Program-made: the position numbers and the translations under genes | Notes under the pieces: model-generated | The model's input: only the letters and a program-made list of their open reading frames with translations | Databases searched by the model: none | What the model was told of the DNA's origin: nothing | Assembly: GCF_000711215.1 (NCBI RefSeq) | Contig: NZ_JOMF01000006.1 | Span: 1-64,000, forward strand | Direction of reading: 5' to 3' | DNA: 64,000 bases | Source of the DNA: Methanomicrobium mobile BP | Lineage (GTDB): Archaea; Halobacteriota; Methanomicrobia; Methanomicrobiales; Methanomicrobiaceae | Shown here: one piece after another, positions 1 through 8,226 of the stretch | How positions within the stretch are numbered: the stretch's first letter is position 1 | Layout of the letters: every line of letters begins with the position of its first letter

Positions 1-2
1 TG

Positions 3-86
3 TGTCTCACCGGTTTTGAAGATACGTTTCACTTCGGCACACTGATTCTATCGACTTTGTTTAAATCTAAAGGAATTAGCGGTTAA
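3..86 (+). CDS. Possible C-terminal end of a gene entering from the left
   Basis: Reading frame 3 is open from the window edge to a TAA at 84-86 and gives 27 residues beginning CLTGFEDTFHF and ending KSKGISG. The composition looks protein-like, and the other two plus-strand frames stop early. I do not recognise the family. It could be chance, since a 27-codon open frame is weak evidence. If real, most of the gene lies outside the window and it converges on hcp. Confidence 0.3.
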   Translation, partial: CLTGFEDTFHFGTLILSTLFKSKGISG

Positions 87-615
87 TAAATAAATTTCCG
101 CATTATCAGTACCAACGTCGGAACCAACACTCCCATCCGAGCGATTTTGGCTCCCCATCAGAAGAAATTCGAGGAAACAATATTGGACTTTATTACTAAT
201 AAAGTACGTTGTTTCCTACCTATACAGCGGACTTTTTCTGCTCGCGGTTTTTCACCGTTTCTTTGAGCAATCCACGATATTTTTGAATTTCTGCTTTATT
301 ACGCCGTTTTTATCACGGGCGTTTTCCCGTGTTTGGGGCGTAATACTTTCAGCCTTACAATGTTAGTGTGCGGCGTATATAAGAGTTGCCAATTGCGAAA
401 GAGAATATGGGTATGCAACGGCATTGCGGCATATGAAAAACTCGACATATCGGAATTTTTTCCGCTACAATAATACAATCGCGCAGATTCACACCGTCAA
501 ATATCGCATGATCGCGACCCATACGGCAAAACCATATGCAATACCCTTACGCAACAACCAAGGCAGGCATTGCTCAAAAAAAGATTGAATATAATTTGAT
601 TTGATCACAACACTC
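87..615. other. Gene-less stretch left of hcp
   Basis: I see no convincing gene. The main structure is the 46-bp interrupted palindrome at 172-217. On the minus strand, short open pieces around 225-330 (ending REQKKSAV at a stop) and around 480-607 read like fragments with stops between them. They may be remains of a decayed gene, but none has a clear start or a recognisable family. Confidence 0.4.
172..217. repeat. Interrupted palindrome with two nested arms
   Basis: The outer arms AGGAAACAA (172-180) and TTGTTTCCT (209-217) are perfect inverted copies. The inner arms CTTTATTA (188-195) and TAATAAAG (197-204) flank a single C. RNA from it would form a two-part hairpin. It could be a transcript end for the gene at the left edge, a protein-binding site, or a mobile-element remnant. 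No flanking transposase was seen. Confidence 0.6.
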
Positions 616-2193
616 TCAGATACAGTTCAGCTTTTTTAGATCGGTCTGAACGTCCGATGCCGCCTGAATGCCGAATGTCTTCACAAGCAGATCGAGGACT
701 GCGGGCGAGACAAACTTCGGAAGAGAAGGTCCGAGCATTATGTTCTTTACACCCAGATGAAGCAGAACAAGAAGGACAAGAACCGCTTTCTGCTCGTACC
801 AGGCGATATTGTAGGATACGGGAAGATCGTTTATTCCGCAACCGAATGCCTCGGCAAGAGCGGATGCGATAACGACAAGACTGTAGGAATCATTACACTG
901 TCCCGCGTCAAGAACACGCGGAATGCCGTCGATATCCCCCAGATCAAGAGTATTGTATCTGTACTTCGCACAGCCCGCCGTCAGAATCACGGTATCCTTC
1001 GGCAGCGCTTTTGCAAACTCGGTGTAATATTCGCGCGCACTGTCGCGTCCGTCGCATCCCGCCATAACAACGAAACGCCTAATCTTTCCTGCCTTGATAA
1101 GCTCGATGACCTTACCCGCAAGCGCCAGAACCGCATCATGACCGCATCCGGTAAGCATGGGCGGAATCTTAAGATCTTTCGGTGCCGGAGACTGCTTTGC
1201 AAGCTTAATCACTTCGGAGAAGTCCTTTCCCGACGGAGTCTCGGGTATGTGAACGCATCCCGGGAAACCCACGGCGCCTGTTGTAAAGACTCTGCCCTTG
1301 TAGGACTGAAGCGGCGGCACAATACAGTTCGTGGTAAATACCACCGGACCGCCGAAGGACTCGAGCTCGGCTCTCTGATTTGCCCACGAAGTTCCGTAGT
1401 TCCCTTTGAAGTGCTTGTATTTCTTAAATTCCGGATAAGCATGCGCGGGAAGCATCTCGCCGTGAGTGTATACGTCAACACCCGTTCCTTCGGTCTGCTT
1501 CAGAATCATCTCGAGATCTTTGAGATCATGACCGCTTACCGCAATTCCCGGGTTGCTTCCTGGCGTCGTGTTCACCTTCGTTATCTCGGGAACGCCGTAG
1601 TGACGGTTTGCCTTGTCGAGCAGAGCCAGAACATCAGCGCCGTACTTTCCGCATTCGAGAACAAGCGCGGTTCTCTCCTCGATTGAGAGTTTCATGAATC
1701 TTGACGCGAGCGCTTTGGTGATGAAAGCCAAAAAGGCGTCATTCTTCTCACCGAGTGCGACCGCATGGGAGTAGTATGCCGCAAGCCCTTTCACGCCGAA
1801 GAGCAGCAGCGAGAAGAGCGAACGTTCGTTCTCATCCGCGATTGCATCCAGCCCGATCTTCTCCGAACCGACAATTTCCTCTTCGTTTGCCGGTTTCCAC
1901 GAGCATGCTTCGGGTTCATCCGCTTTGGACGGAAGACTGTCGCGGTGATCGGTTATGCACTTAAGATACCCGACAAAGCGCGCCTTATCGAAGCTTACAT
2001 TCGTAAGTGTAGCAAAGAGCGGCTCTATAATACAGGGTTCGGGGAGTTTTCCCTCCGCATTCAGTCTGTAACAGAGTCCCGAGAGACAGTACAGTACCGC
2101 ATCCTGATAAGCCGCCGTTACTTTATCCTTACCGCATACGCCGCCGTGAGTGCATGCCGGTGCTTTTGATTCCTGACATTGTTGACAATACAT
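616..2193 (-). CDS. hcp: Hybrid cluster protein (hydroxylamine/NO reductase type)
   Basis: Cytoplasmic Fe-S protein that carries a [4Fe-4S] cluster and a hybrid Fe-S-O cluster. The family reduces hydroxylamine in vitro and is linked to nitric-oxide and nitrosative stress. From the ATG at 2193 the protein has 525 aa and starts MYCQQC. The N-terminal cluster cysteines are C3, C6, C14 and C20. Distal hybrid-cluster motifs are visible in order: YTHGEM, TTNCIVPP, GFPGCVH, AGCAKYRYN and GQCNDSYS. The ORF could start 9 bp earlier at a GTG (2202), but that GTG sits inside the Shine-Dalgarno-like AGGTGA. That motif is well spaced for the ATG, so I prefer the ATG. It is divergent from an HxlR regulator, and a perfect 8-bp inverted repeat lies between the two starts, which suggests local control. 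Family assignment is secure; the physiological substrate is inferred. Confidence 0.95.
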   Translation of the reverse strand: MYCQQCQESKAPACTHGGVCGKDKVTAAYQDAVLYCLSGLCYRLNAEGKLPEPCIIEPLFATLTNVSFDKARFVGYLKCITDHRDSLPSKADEPEACSWKPANEEEIVGSEKIGLDAIADENERSLFSLLLFGVKGLAAYYSHAVALGEKNDAFLAFITKALASRFMKLSIEERTALVLECGKYGADVLALLDKANRHYGVPEITKVNTTPGSNPGIAVSGHDLKDLEMILKQTEGTGVDVYTHGEMLPAHAYPEFKKYKHFKGNYGTSWANQRAELESFGGPVVFTTNCIVPPLQSYKGRVFTTGAVGFPGCVHIPETPSGKDFSEVIKLAKQSPAPKDLKIPPMLTGCGHDAVLALAGKVIELIKAGKIRRFVVMAGCDGRDSAREYYTEFAKALPKDTVILTAGCAKYRYNTLDLGDIDGIPRVLDAGQCNDSYSLVVIASALAEAFGCGINDLPVSYNIAWYEQKAVLVLLVLLHLGVKNIMLGPSLPKFVSPAVLDLLVKTFGIQAASDVQTDLKKLNCI

Positions 2194-2220
2194 CTGTGTC
2201 ACCTGCTTTCTTTTTGATAT

Positions 2221-2241
2221 TTAGTATATTGAGTATACTAA
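2221..2241. promoter_or_regulatory. Likely HxlR operator between hcp and hxlR
   Basis: TTAGTATA and TATACTAA form perfect 8-bp inverted arms around TTGAG. The site is 28 bp upstream of the hcp ATG and about 33 bp upstream of hxlR. It overlaps AT-rich TATA-like sequence for both directions (GATATATA at 2242-2249 for hxlR). Size and symmetry suit a dimeric winged-helix repressor such as the adjacent HxlR protein. Binding is inferred. Confidence 0.6.
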
Positions 2242-2273
2242 GATATATACGAAAGAGTTTCCAAAACTATACC

Positions 2274-2633
2274 ATGGACGAAAACTGCACGGTGAATCTG
2301 ACCGTGAAATATCTGACAAAGAAATGGACTCTGCTTATCATTCTGGAGATCTATAAGGGCGAAAACTCAACGCGGCGCTTCTCCGAACTTAAAGATAGAC
2401 TTGACGAAATTACCCCGAAGATTCTCTCGGAACGTCTCACCGAACTGGAAGCGGAAGGAATAGTCAAAAAAACGGTTGATGCTTCAAAAGTGCCGATAAT
2501 CTCAAAATATACACTTACCGAGAGCGGTCTTGAACTTATAGACGTTATCCGCGGCATAAAATACTGGGCACTGAAATGGAAGATAGACAATATCCCCTGC
2601 GGCAATCAGGAATGCAAAAACTGCCGCCTCTGA
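2274..2633 (+). CDS. HxlR-family winged-helix transcriptional regulator
   Basis: DNA-binding regulator of 119 aa, normal for the HxlR (MarR-like) family. The start MDENCTVNLTVKYLTKKWTL carries the conserved early Cys (C5) and the KKWTLLIILE helix. It is followed by the recognition region around RFSELKDRLDEITPKILSERL and the wing around ISKYTLTESGLELI. The C-terminus has a Cys cluster (CGNQECKNC), so together with C5 it could respond to redox or electrophile stress. The frame is open 40 codons further upstream, but that part crosses the operator and does not look like a protein. A TATA-like GATATATA about 25-30 nt before this ATG suggests a leaderless mRNA. Divergent hcp is the probable target. 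Confidence 0.88.
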   Translation: MDENCTVNLTVKYLTKKWTLLIILEIYKGENSTRRFSELKDRLDEITPKILSERLTELEAEGIVKKTVDASKVPIISKYTLTESGLELIDVIRGIKYWALKWKIDNIPCGNQECKNCRL

Positions 2634-2734
2634 GACGAAACCGGATAAATAAAGGAAAAAACAGAAAAGTGTCCGTAACGACATAAAAAGAGTTTTCAAA
2701 TTTTTCAATATTTCAAATACCCGCAGTTCGCAGA

Positions 2735-3028
2735 TCAGCGGTGCCGTTTCTCAAGTTCGGCAAGAACGTCCGCAAACTCGACATCGGTCGCCTTGAGCGC
2801 GAGTATCAGGTGGAATAAGAGATCGGCGGCTTCCTCGACCTTGCGCTCGTAGCTGTCGTTCTTGGCAGCGATTATGAACTCGGTTGCCTCTTCGCCGACC
2901 TTCTCGAGAGCTTTGTCCATTCCTTTTCTGTGATTGAGAATATCAAGAACATAGCTCTTTTCAGGCGGATTCTCAATCCTTGAGAGAATTGTCTCCCATA
3001 TCTCGTCCAGTATTGCAGTATCGGTCAT
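2735..3028 (-). CDS. hisE: Phosphoribosyl-ATP pyrophosphohydrolase
   Basis: Cytoplasmic enzyme of histidine synthesis, second step: PR-ATP to PR-AMP plus pyrophosphate. At 97 aa it is a stand-alone HisE rather than a HisIE fusion. The MazG-like all-alpha Mg-binding motifs EKVGEEATEFIIAAK and EEAADLLFHLILAL are intact. No other his genes adjoin it. It lies downstream of the NusA-like gene on the same strand, and the gap between them is a degenerate 13-bp tandem repeat whose last unit contains the hisE ATG. Confidence 0.93.
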   Translation of the reverse strand: MTDTAILDEIWETILSRIENPPEKSYVLDILNHRKGMDKALEKVGEEATEFIIAAKNDSYERKVEEAADLLFHLILALKATDVEFADVLAELEKRHR

Positions 3029-3125
3029 TTTTTCACTCTATTATTACTCTATTTTTTACTCAATATTTTCATTCTATATTTCAATCTGTTTTTTCACTCG
3101 GTTTTTTCATTCGGTTTTTTCACTC
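3026..3125 (-). repeat. Degenerate ~13-bp tandem repeat joining nusA end to hisE start
   Basis: Read on the minus strand, about eight head-to-tail units resemble GAGTGAAAAAACC. The first units are GAGTGAAAAAACC, GAATGAAAAAACC and GAGTGAAAAAACA; the middle ones drift (GATTGAAATATA, GAATGAAAATATT, GAGTAAAAAATA). The array encodes the last residues and stop of the NusA-like protein, and its final unit supplies the hisE ATG. Replication slippage is the likely origin. Confidence 0.75.
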
Positions 3126-3559
3126 TCATTTAAAAGGAGGACTTCCCCCATATCCATTCCGAAATATCTCTGCAGAAGCAGACCCGCTTTCGCGACATTG
3201 CAGCCGTTTTTGCCGATTGCAATCCCGAGAGAACTCCGCTGCGAGAGATAAACATTCACTTTTCCGGACTCTTCGTCCGCTTTCGCACTGTGAATCTGCG
3301 CGGGTTTAAAGATATTTTCGACGAATGTCTGAAGGTCTTCGCCTTCCTCCACCATCTCTATGCGCTTACCGAGTGTCTTCGTAAGACGCTTTATGTTTGC
3401 GCCGTCCTTTCCGATGGCAAGACCCATATCGCCTTTCTTTATGACATAGATGATACGATCGAAACCGTCGTCGATTATGCAGTCAATCGCCGTCGACTTG
3501 GAAGCATTCTTAAGCTCCTCAATATACCGCCGCTCTTTAAACCCGATATCAGACCGCAT
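3107..3559 (-). CDS. nusA: Archaeal NusA-like transcription factor (two KH domains)
   Basis: RNA-binding protein of 150 aa, the short archaeal form that lacks the bacterial N-terminal and S1 domains. Two KH domains are visible: the first with GDMGLAIGKDGANIKRL (about residues 43-60), the second with SLGIAIGKNGCNVAKAGLLL (about 108-128). Both have the GxxG loop. The family is associated with RNA polymerase and elongation or termination control. In many archaea this gene sits between rpoA2/rpl30e and rps12; none of those genes is nearby here. The C-terminal residues SEKTE come from the tandem repeat that begins at the stop codon. Confidence 0.85.
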   Translation of the reverse strand: MRSDIGFKERRYIEELKNASKSTAIDCIIDDGFDRIIYVIKKGDMGLAIGKDGANIKRLTKTLGKRIEMVEEGEDLQTFVENIFKPAQIHSAKADEESGKVNVYLSQRSSLGIAIGKNGCNVAKAGLLLQRYFGMDMGEVLLLNESEKTE

Positions 3560-3647
3560 AAAATACTATAATAGATAGAACCTGCTTCATTAAATTACTT
3601 GCACAGACACATGCAAAAAAATGATAAAATGATTGGGGGTCAATTGA

Positions 3648-4094
3648 TCAGTCGATAGGCTCAATGCAGTCTTCATACATAACCCGCTTTTTCCTGCATA
3701 CAATGTCGAGAATGCCGTTTTTAATGCAATGAGTAAATCCGCGGGCTGTAACCGCGCAGGGAAGGTCGATATGATAATCGATTAAGCCGAAACCGATATG
3801 CACGGATCTCTCGGATACGTCAATCTCCGGCAAGACCGCGATATCGAAAGGAACTTCGACCGTAAGGTAAAGAAGATCATCCCCTTCCACGATCTCGTAT
3901 TCCAGTTCGCGTGCATCCGCCTTGATTCTGCCGCCGGGGATATCGTGCGTGATGATACGCGGCTCACTGTCGGGTCCGGAGATTACCGTGCATCCGATAA
4001 AGCGGGTATTGCCATCCTTTTGCAGGTTTTCGATAATACCCTCCACTACTTTTGCAATATTCTTAAAGACATCGTCGCCCGTATCATCTGACAT
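3648..4094 (-). CDS. Hsp20/alpha-crystallin-like small protein
   Basis: 148 aa. The beta-rich central part (SEPRIITHDIPGGRIKADA, then LEYEIVEGDDLLYLTVEVPF) resembles the divergent Hsp20-like proteins of euryarchaea, where an immunoglobulin-like chaperone domain follows a helical N-terminus. The family match is from pattern only. The frame is open 9 bp upstream to a GTG, but the ATG at 4094 is preferred. It overlaps the 3' end of the upstream winged-helix gene by 11 bp, so the two are translationally coupled. The second half (CAVTARGFTHCIKNGILDIV) is not typical Hsp20. A chaperone or stress role under the coupled regulator is plausible. Confidence 0.55.
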   Translation of the reverse strand: MSDDTGDDVFKNIAKVVEGIIENLQKDGNTRFIGCTVISGPDSEPRIITHDIPGGRIKADARELEYEIVEGDDLLYLTVEVPFDIAVLPEIDVSERSVHIGFGLIDYHIDLPCAVTARGFTHCIKNGILDIVCRKKRVMYEDCIEPID

Positions 4095-4863
4095 AATTAT
4101 CACATATCCTGTATAGACTGCCTGTTCTCTCCACTATTCCTTTTGCCTCGAGTCCCCGCAGACCTTCGGCAACCTCCGGGACCGGAGTTTTCAGTAACTG
4201 ACTCAGATCCTCAGCACTTATCTCATATCCCGCAAGTGCAAGTACTAAGTTCAACTCTGTCTCGCTACCTATTATTTCTTTGCAGGCTGTTTTCAGTTCC
4301 AGTATTTTATCGTTTACCTCGGACTCCAAAGCTCTCAGATCCGAGAGAATTTCAGAGCGCGATTCCATAAGATAACGGATATCAGATATACAGCCCAAAG
4401 TGCGCCCGACATCCGCGTCGGAAATGCGTCCGGAAACGGCGGCGTTATCTTTGTCTGCGACGGATGTGCCGCGCGTATCCGATGATGAATCCGATGCGGC
4501 GCAGTAACCGTCAGCGCCGGCAGCCTCATTATGCGGCACCCGGGACTTTGCTTCTTTCAGAAGAGCGGAATCGGCAGGCAGACCTTCATATTCGGCATTG
4601 CTTATAGCCTCGGGACTTATGACTATCTGGAAATTATTCGAGAGATAGTAGTATTTCCTGCGGTTTAAGTCGTATCTGACCGATAATATCTGTTCGCGCT
4701 CCATAAGCTGAAGATGATCTATCACTGCTTTGGGGCTTATCATAAGCAGATCGGATATCTCCGTAACAAAACACGGCCGCTCACGCAGGAGCATGATAAT
4801 TCTGCGGCGGTTTTTGTTGCCGAGAATATCGAGCATGCGCGAGACATTCTCATCTTCAAGCAT
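4084..4863 (-). CDS. ArsR-like winged-helix transcriptional regulator
   Basis: 259 aa from MLEDENVSRMLDILGNKNRR. The N-terminal 75 residues form an ArsR-type winged helix (RRIIMLLRERPCFVTEISDLL, ISPKAVIDHLQLMEREQIL), followed by a wing (RKYYYLSNNFQIVI). The middle is low complexity and variable (about 95-160). The C-terminal region carries a helical coiled segment (RSEILSDLRALESEVNDKIL) and a second small helix-turn-helix-like part (SAEDLSQLLKTPVPEVAEGLRGLEAKGIV). The frame opens 14 codons earlier, but a TATA-like AATATATTA lies about 25-32 nt before this ATG, which fits a leaderless start here. It overlaps the Hsp20-like gene, which is probably co-regulated. Confidence 0.8.
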   Translation of the reverse strand: MLEDENVSRMLDILGNKNRRRIIMLLRERPCFVTEISDLLMISPKAVIDHLQLMEREQILSVRYDLNRRKYYYLSNNFQIVISPEAISNAEYEGLPADSALLKEAKSRVPHNEAAGADGYCAASDSSSDTRGTSVADKDNAAVSGRISDADVGRTLGCISDIRYLMESRSEILSDLRALESEVNDKILELKTACKEIIGSETELNLVLALAGYEISAEDLSQLLKTPVPEVAEGLRGLEAKGIVERTGSLYRICDNYVR

Positions 4864-4884
4864 ATATACCAAAAGTAAGTGTAA

Positions 4885-4897
4885 GTAATATATTAAT
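4885..4897 (-). promoter_or_regulatory. TATA-like box of the winged-helix/Hsp20-like pair
   Basis: AATATATTA on an AT-rich background, about 22-34 nt upstream of the ATG at 4863. The spacing places the transcription start at or next to the start codon. Confidence 0.45.
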
Positions 4898-5005
4898 GTA
4901 GTCAATACCCCGAGGCATGAGGCGGTTAAACCGTGACGGATACTTACGAAAAAATCTGAAAAAAAAGGAATATTGTATCGATGAGAACGGATTTGTATTC
5001 GAAAT

Positions 5006-6469
5006 TTATTTTGAAATTCTGTAATTGGGTGCCTCGTCCGTGATCAGAATATCGTGCGGGTGGCTCTCAATCTGACCGGCTGCGGTAATTCTGATGAATT
5101 TCGCGTTCTCTTTAAGGTCGCGGATTGTTGCCGAACCCGTATATCCCATCGCGGATTTAAGACCGCCGATAAGCTGATAAATGACCTCGGAGACCGTGCC
5201 CACATAAGGTGTTGCACCCTCGATACCTTCGGGAACATACTTGTTCTGACCGATATTCTTCTGGAAGTATCTGTCGCTGGAATGACCGCCCGTCATCGCG
5301 CCCAGAGATCCCATGCCGCGATATTGCTTGTATTTCCTGCCCTGAATCGAGATGACGCGTCCCGGAGCCTCGTCAGTTCCAGCAAAGAGACTGCCGAGCA
5401 TTACGCAGTCGGCACCCGCGGCGATTGCCTTTGCGACATCTCCGCTGTATCTGATACCTCCGTCCGCGATAACCGGCACATTGTAGCGCGACGCAACCTC
5501 GGCAACCGATGAAATTGCCGTAATCTGCGGGACGCCGACACCCGCGACAACTCTTGTCGTACAGATTGACCCGGGTCCGATACCCACCTTAAGACCGTCG
5601 ACATACGGGGCAAGCGCTTCCGCGGCTGCGGCGGTCGCGATGTTTCCGGCAACGACGTCACAGGATACGGCTTCCTTGATCTTCTTTACGGACTCGACTA
5701 CATTCAGGTTATGACCGTGCGCACAGTCCGATATGATTACATCGACGCCGGCCTCATCGAGAAGTTTGGCTCTCGGAATATCGAAAGGTCCGACTGCCGC
5801 GGCAACGCGAAGTTTTCCGTCCTTATCGTGGTTGGCGTTGGGATACTGCTGACTCTCGAGAAGGTCCTGCATTGTGATGATACCCAAAAGGCTGTTATCT
5901 TCGGAAACGACCGGCAGCCTCTCGACCTTCTTTGTATACATAAGCTCAAGCGCACTCTCGAGCTTGACGGAAGCATCCACGGTTATCGGGTTTCTCGTCA
6001 TGACCGTGCAGATATTCTCGGATGCGCGTGAAGGCATTATGCCCCTTAAGTCGCGGCGCGAGACAATGCCCACAATCTTGTTATCCTCAAGAACAGGCAG
6101 ACCGCCGATATTTCTCTCGCGCATGAGGTAATGGACATCGGCAACGGTTGCATCCGAGGATACCGTGAGAACATCCCTCTCGATAAATTCGCCGGCACGC
6201 TTGACGAGTTTCACCTCTTCGACCTCGCGCTCGGGCGTCATGTTTCTGTGAATTACGCCGATACTGCCGGCGCGTGCAAGGGCAATGGCCATTGTCGAGG
6301 TGGTAACGGTGTCCATTGCGGCAGAAACAAGAGGTATTGACAGATTTACATTCTTTGAAAAACGTGATTTTACATTTACCTGATTCGGCTCAACAGACGA
6401 TGCCGCAGGTATTAAAAGAACGTCATCAAATGTGAAACCGGTTTGCATATCCAGTTTTTCGGTATACAT
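5006..6469 (-). CDS. guaB: Inosine-5'-monophosphate dehydrogenase
   Basis: Cytoplasmic enzyme that oxidises IMP to XMP with NAD+, the committed step of GMP synthesis. It has 487 aa, normal for the family. The TIM barrel is interrupted by two CBS domains (about residues 95-205; [12 protein letters not shown] and [20 protein letters not shown]). The catalytic loop [18 protein letters not shown] contains the nucleophilic Cys. The phosphate-binding [19 protein letters not shown] and the flap GMGSLGAMT are intact. It starts 9 bp after the mfnB stop on the same strand, so mfnB and guaB are very likely one transcript. GTP feeds cofactor synthesis, but no direct link to methanofuran is shown here. 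Confidence 0.97.
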   Translation of the reverse strand: MYTEKLDMQTGFTFDDVLLIPAASSVEPNQVNVKSRFSKNVNLSIPLVSAAMDTVTTSTMAIALARAGSIGVIHRNMTPEREVEEVKLVKRAGEFIERDVLTVSSDATVADVHYLMRERNIGGLPVLEDNKIVGIVSRRDLRGIMPSRASENICTVMTRNPITVDASVKLESALELMYTKKVERLPVVSEDNSLLGIITMQDLLESQQYPNANHDKDGKLRVAAAVGPFDIPRAKLLDEAGVDVIISDCAHGHNLNVVESVKKIKEAVSCDVVAGNIATAAAAEALAPYVDGLKVGIGPGSICTTRVVAGVGVPQITAISSVAEVASRYNVPVIADGGIRYSGDVAKAIAAGADCVMLGSLFAGTDEAPGRVISIQGRKYKQYRGMGSLGAMTGGHSSDRYFQKNIGQNKYVPEGIEGATPYVGTVSEVIYQLIGGLKSAMGYTGSATIRDLKENAKFIRITAAGQIESHPHDILITDEAPNYRISK

Positions 6470-6478
6470 ATAATATAT

Positions 6479-7165
6479 TCACCTTACCATTGCAATAGCT
6501 TTTTGCACAAGTTCTTCACGTATGGCATTACTGCGGTCACCGCCGCAGACCATACCGCGGACGCCGATGATCTCGGGGTTGATGCGCTTTAAAACAGGCA
6601 GATCGTCGAACTTCAGCGAACCCGCAAGTGCGGTCCTGAGACCGAGTGCGCGGTTCTTTGAGGTGAATTCGGTCAGTTCAGCCTCGTTTAAGTGATCGAA
6701 GAGGCTCTTTCCGTCCTTGATTGCGGTATCGATCATTGCGACATCCGCGCCCGCCTTTGCCGCGATGGGCGCCATGTCAAATGGAGAGATCGAGTCCACC
6801 CTGCCGTAATCCGCATAGGTCGCGATTACGACGGTTTTTTCGGGGAACTTCCACTTTACTGCGCGTGTAACCGCCTGAATAAACTCAAGAGCCTTTTCAT
6901 CACCGTCAAACATCAGACCGACTTTGACATAATCCGCGCCGGCACATGCCGCGCCGAATGCTCCCTGCGATGCGCCGCCGGGCAAAAAAGCATAATCTCC
7001 GATTGCGGCGCTGACCGGTTTATCGGTCATATCTTTTATAGCCGCAATTACCCACGGAAAGTTTGCGCCGAGCGACCCTTCCGAGGGTTTTTTCACATCA
7101 ATTATGTCAGCGGAAAGTGCGTATTTTGCTTCTTCCGCACTTGCCGGACTAACTAACAAATCCAT
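6479..7165 (-). CDS. mfnB: (5-formylfuran-3-yl)methyl phosphate synthase
   Basis: Cytoplasmic enzyme that condenses two glyceraldehyde-3-phosphate molecules into the furan precursor of methanofuran, the first C1 carrier of methanogenesis. It has 228 aa, normal for the family. The N-terminal signature DIIDVKKPSEGSLGANFPWV holds the Asp/Lys active site. Further conserved parts are YVKVGLMFDGDEKAL and the C-terminal VRGMVCGGDRSNAIRE. The frame continues 95 codons upstream of this ATG, but that extension looks non-coding. An AT-rich TATA-like box (about 7184-7192) sits just upstream, so the start at MDLLVSPAS is preferred. This gene is the strongest sign that the host is a methanogen. Confidence 0.93.
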   Translation of the reverse strand: MDLLVSPASAEEAKYALSADIIDVKKPSEGSLGANFPWVIAAIKDMTDKPVSAAIGDYAFLPGGASQGAFGAACAGADYVKVGLMFDGDEKALEFIQAVTRAVKWKFPEKTVVIATYADYGRVDSISPFDMAPIAAKAGADVAMIDTAIKDGKSLFDHLNEAELTEFTSKNRALGLRTALAGSLKFDDLPVLKRINPEIIGVRGMVCGGDRSNAIREELVQKAIAMVR

Positions 7166-7514
7166 ATTAAGATTATGGTATTCAATATAATTAGTGATTA
7201 TTATCCATTCGCGTCTGGAGGCAAAAACCGTCACTAACAGGACCGCGCATAAGGGTATCGCGCATACGACGCATACGAATGCCCGTGCCGAATCAATCTC
7301 CGATACCCTATGCCAGATTCCTGCGACGGTCAGTAAACAGGACGCGACCCGCGTTGACACACGGTGACTCACGGTGCGCACAATGACGCGGTCGCAAAAT
7401 AAAAGAGAAACATTACTATTACTCAGAATAAAGCATTGAATTGCAAACATTGAATTACAATAATTAAATTACAAAAATCTAATTGCAAACAATTCCGAGA
7501 GAGACGGCATCACA
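7166..7514. other. Divergent promoter region between mfnB and the hisAF-related gene
   Basis: No gene is supported here. The part next to mfnB has a TATA-like AATATAATT (7184-7192). A 9-bp inverted repeat, AGGGTATCG (7252-7260) and CGATACCCT (7301-7309), encloses about 40 nt and could give a long stem-loop. The right part is AT-rich with the short repeats at 7435-7490. Confidence 0.5.
7435..7490. repeat. Degenerate ATTGAATTGCAA-type tandem repeats
   Basis: Four related units follow one another: ATTGAATTGCAAAC, ATTGAATTACAA, ATTAAATTACAAAAAT and CTAATTGCAAAC. They lie directly before the hisAF-related gene and probably include its AT-rich promoter. Confidence 0.6.
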
Positions 7515-8225
7515 ATGAAGATATATTTAGCTGTGGATATCCTCGACGGCAGGGTCGTTCAGGGATATAAGGGTCAGAGAGATATCTACAAACCTCTGGA
7601 CTGGGGTCTGGCGAAGTCGGTCATACCTCACGAATATCTGGCGGAGATGCGGCCTAAGAATGTCTATATCGCCGACCTCAACCGAATCCTTGGCAAGGGC
7701 GACAACAATGAGGCTATTCTTGCCTGCGGCATCCTGAAGGACGGGATAGATTCCGCCGTCATCAACCGCGGCTCGAAAATGCCTGAAGCGCGTATGGGTG
7801 ACCCTTCGGGGAGATACGCGGACTGGGCGGATAAACTGGAATATGTCATAAGTACGGAGACATGCCGCGGCATACAGAGCGATTTCGATTTCGAGTTCTT
7901 CAGCATAGTGATAAAGGACGGACTCGCCTCTCCGTCGGGGGAGGTACCGGAGAAAGTCTTCAAAGAGTGCGTAAACTGGAATTTTAAAGGCGGCGTCGTG
8001 ATGAATCTCTCAAGTGTCGGCGCGGAGGACAGTATGGGGGGACTCGATATAGAAGCCATCAGAAAAGCATACCCGCATCCGAAGACACTTCTCTACGGCG
8101 GCGGCGTCAACAGCACGGATGACCTTATGCGACTCAAAGACGCAGGTTACGACGGCGCGATAATTGCGACCTCGGTTCATAAAGGGCGCGTGCCTTTGGA
8201 GTTACTGCGTGCGGGGGAGATCTGA
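7515..8225 (+). CDS. HisA/HisF-related TIM-barrel protein
   Basis: 236 aa beta/alpha barrel of the hisAF-related family found in methanogens. It starts with MKIYLAVDILDGRVVQGYKG, the counterpart of the HisA strand-1 Asp and DLxxG phosphate site. The second phosphate site is in the C-terminal half (LLYGGGVNSTDDLMRLKDAG, then GAIIATSVHKGRV). Histidine-pathway activity is not implied, because residues between these sites differ from true HisA. The substrate is unknown to me. It is divergent from mfnB, and tmk starts one base after its stop, so the two are co-transcribed. A role in one-carbon or nucleotide cofactor metabolism is a guess from neighbours. Confidence 0.8.
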   Translation: MKIYLAVDILDGRVVQGYKGQRDIYKPLDWGLAKSVIPHEYLAEMRPKNVYIADLNRILGKGDNNEAILACGILKDGIDSAVINRGSKMPEARMGDPSGRYADWADKLEYVISTETCRGIQSDFDFEFFSIVIKDGLASPSGEVPEKVFKECVNWNFKGGVVMNLSSVGAEDSMGGLDIEAIRKAYPHPKTLLYGGGVNSTDDLMRLKDAGYDGAIIATSVHKGRVPLELLRAGEI

Positions 8226-8226
8226 G

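Noticed and set aside
480-607. 42-codon minus-strand frame with GTG start after hcp
   Set aside because: Only a GTG start, no conserved features, and neighbouring frames are equally open; treated as part of the gene-less region.
757-1686. 309-codon open frame opposite hcp
   Set aside because: It mirrors the strongly supported hcp gene, has no family features and is Arg/Ser-rich as expected of an antisense shadow.
7166-7450. 95-codon N-terminal extension of MfnB
   Set aside because: Family proteins begin at MDLLV-type starts, the extension is Cys/Val/Arg-rich without similarity, and it crosses the promoter-like sequence.
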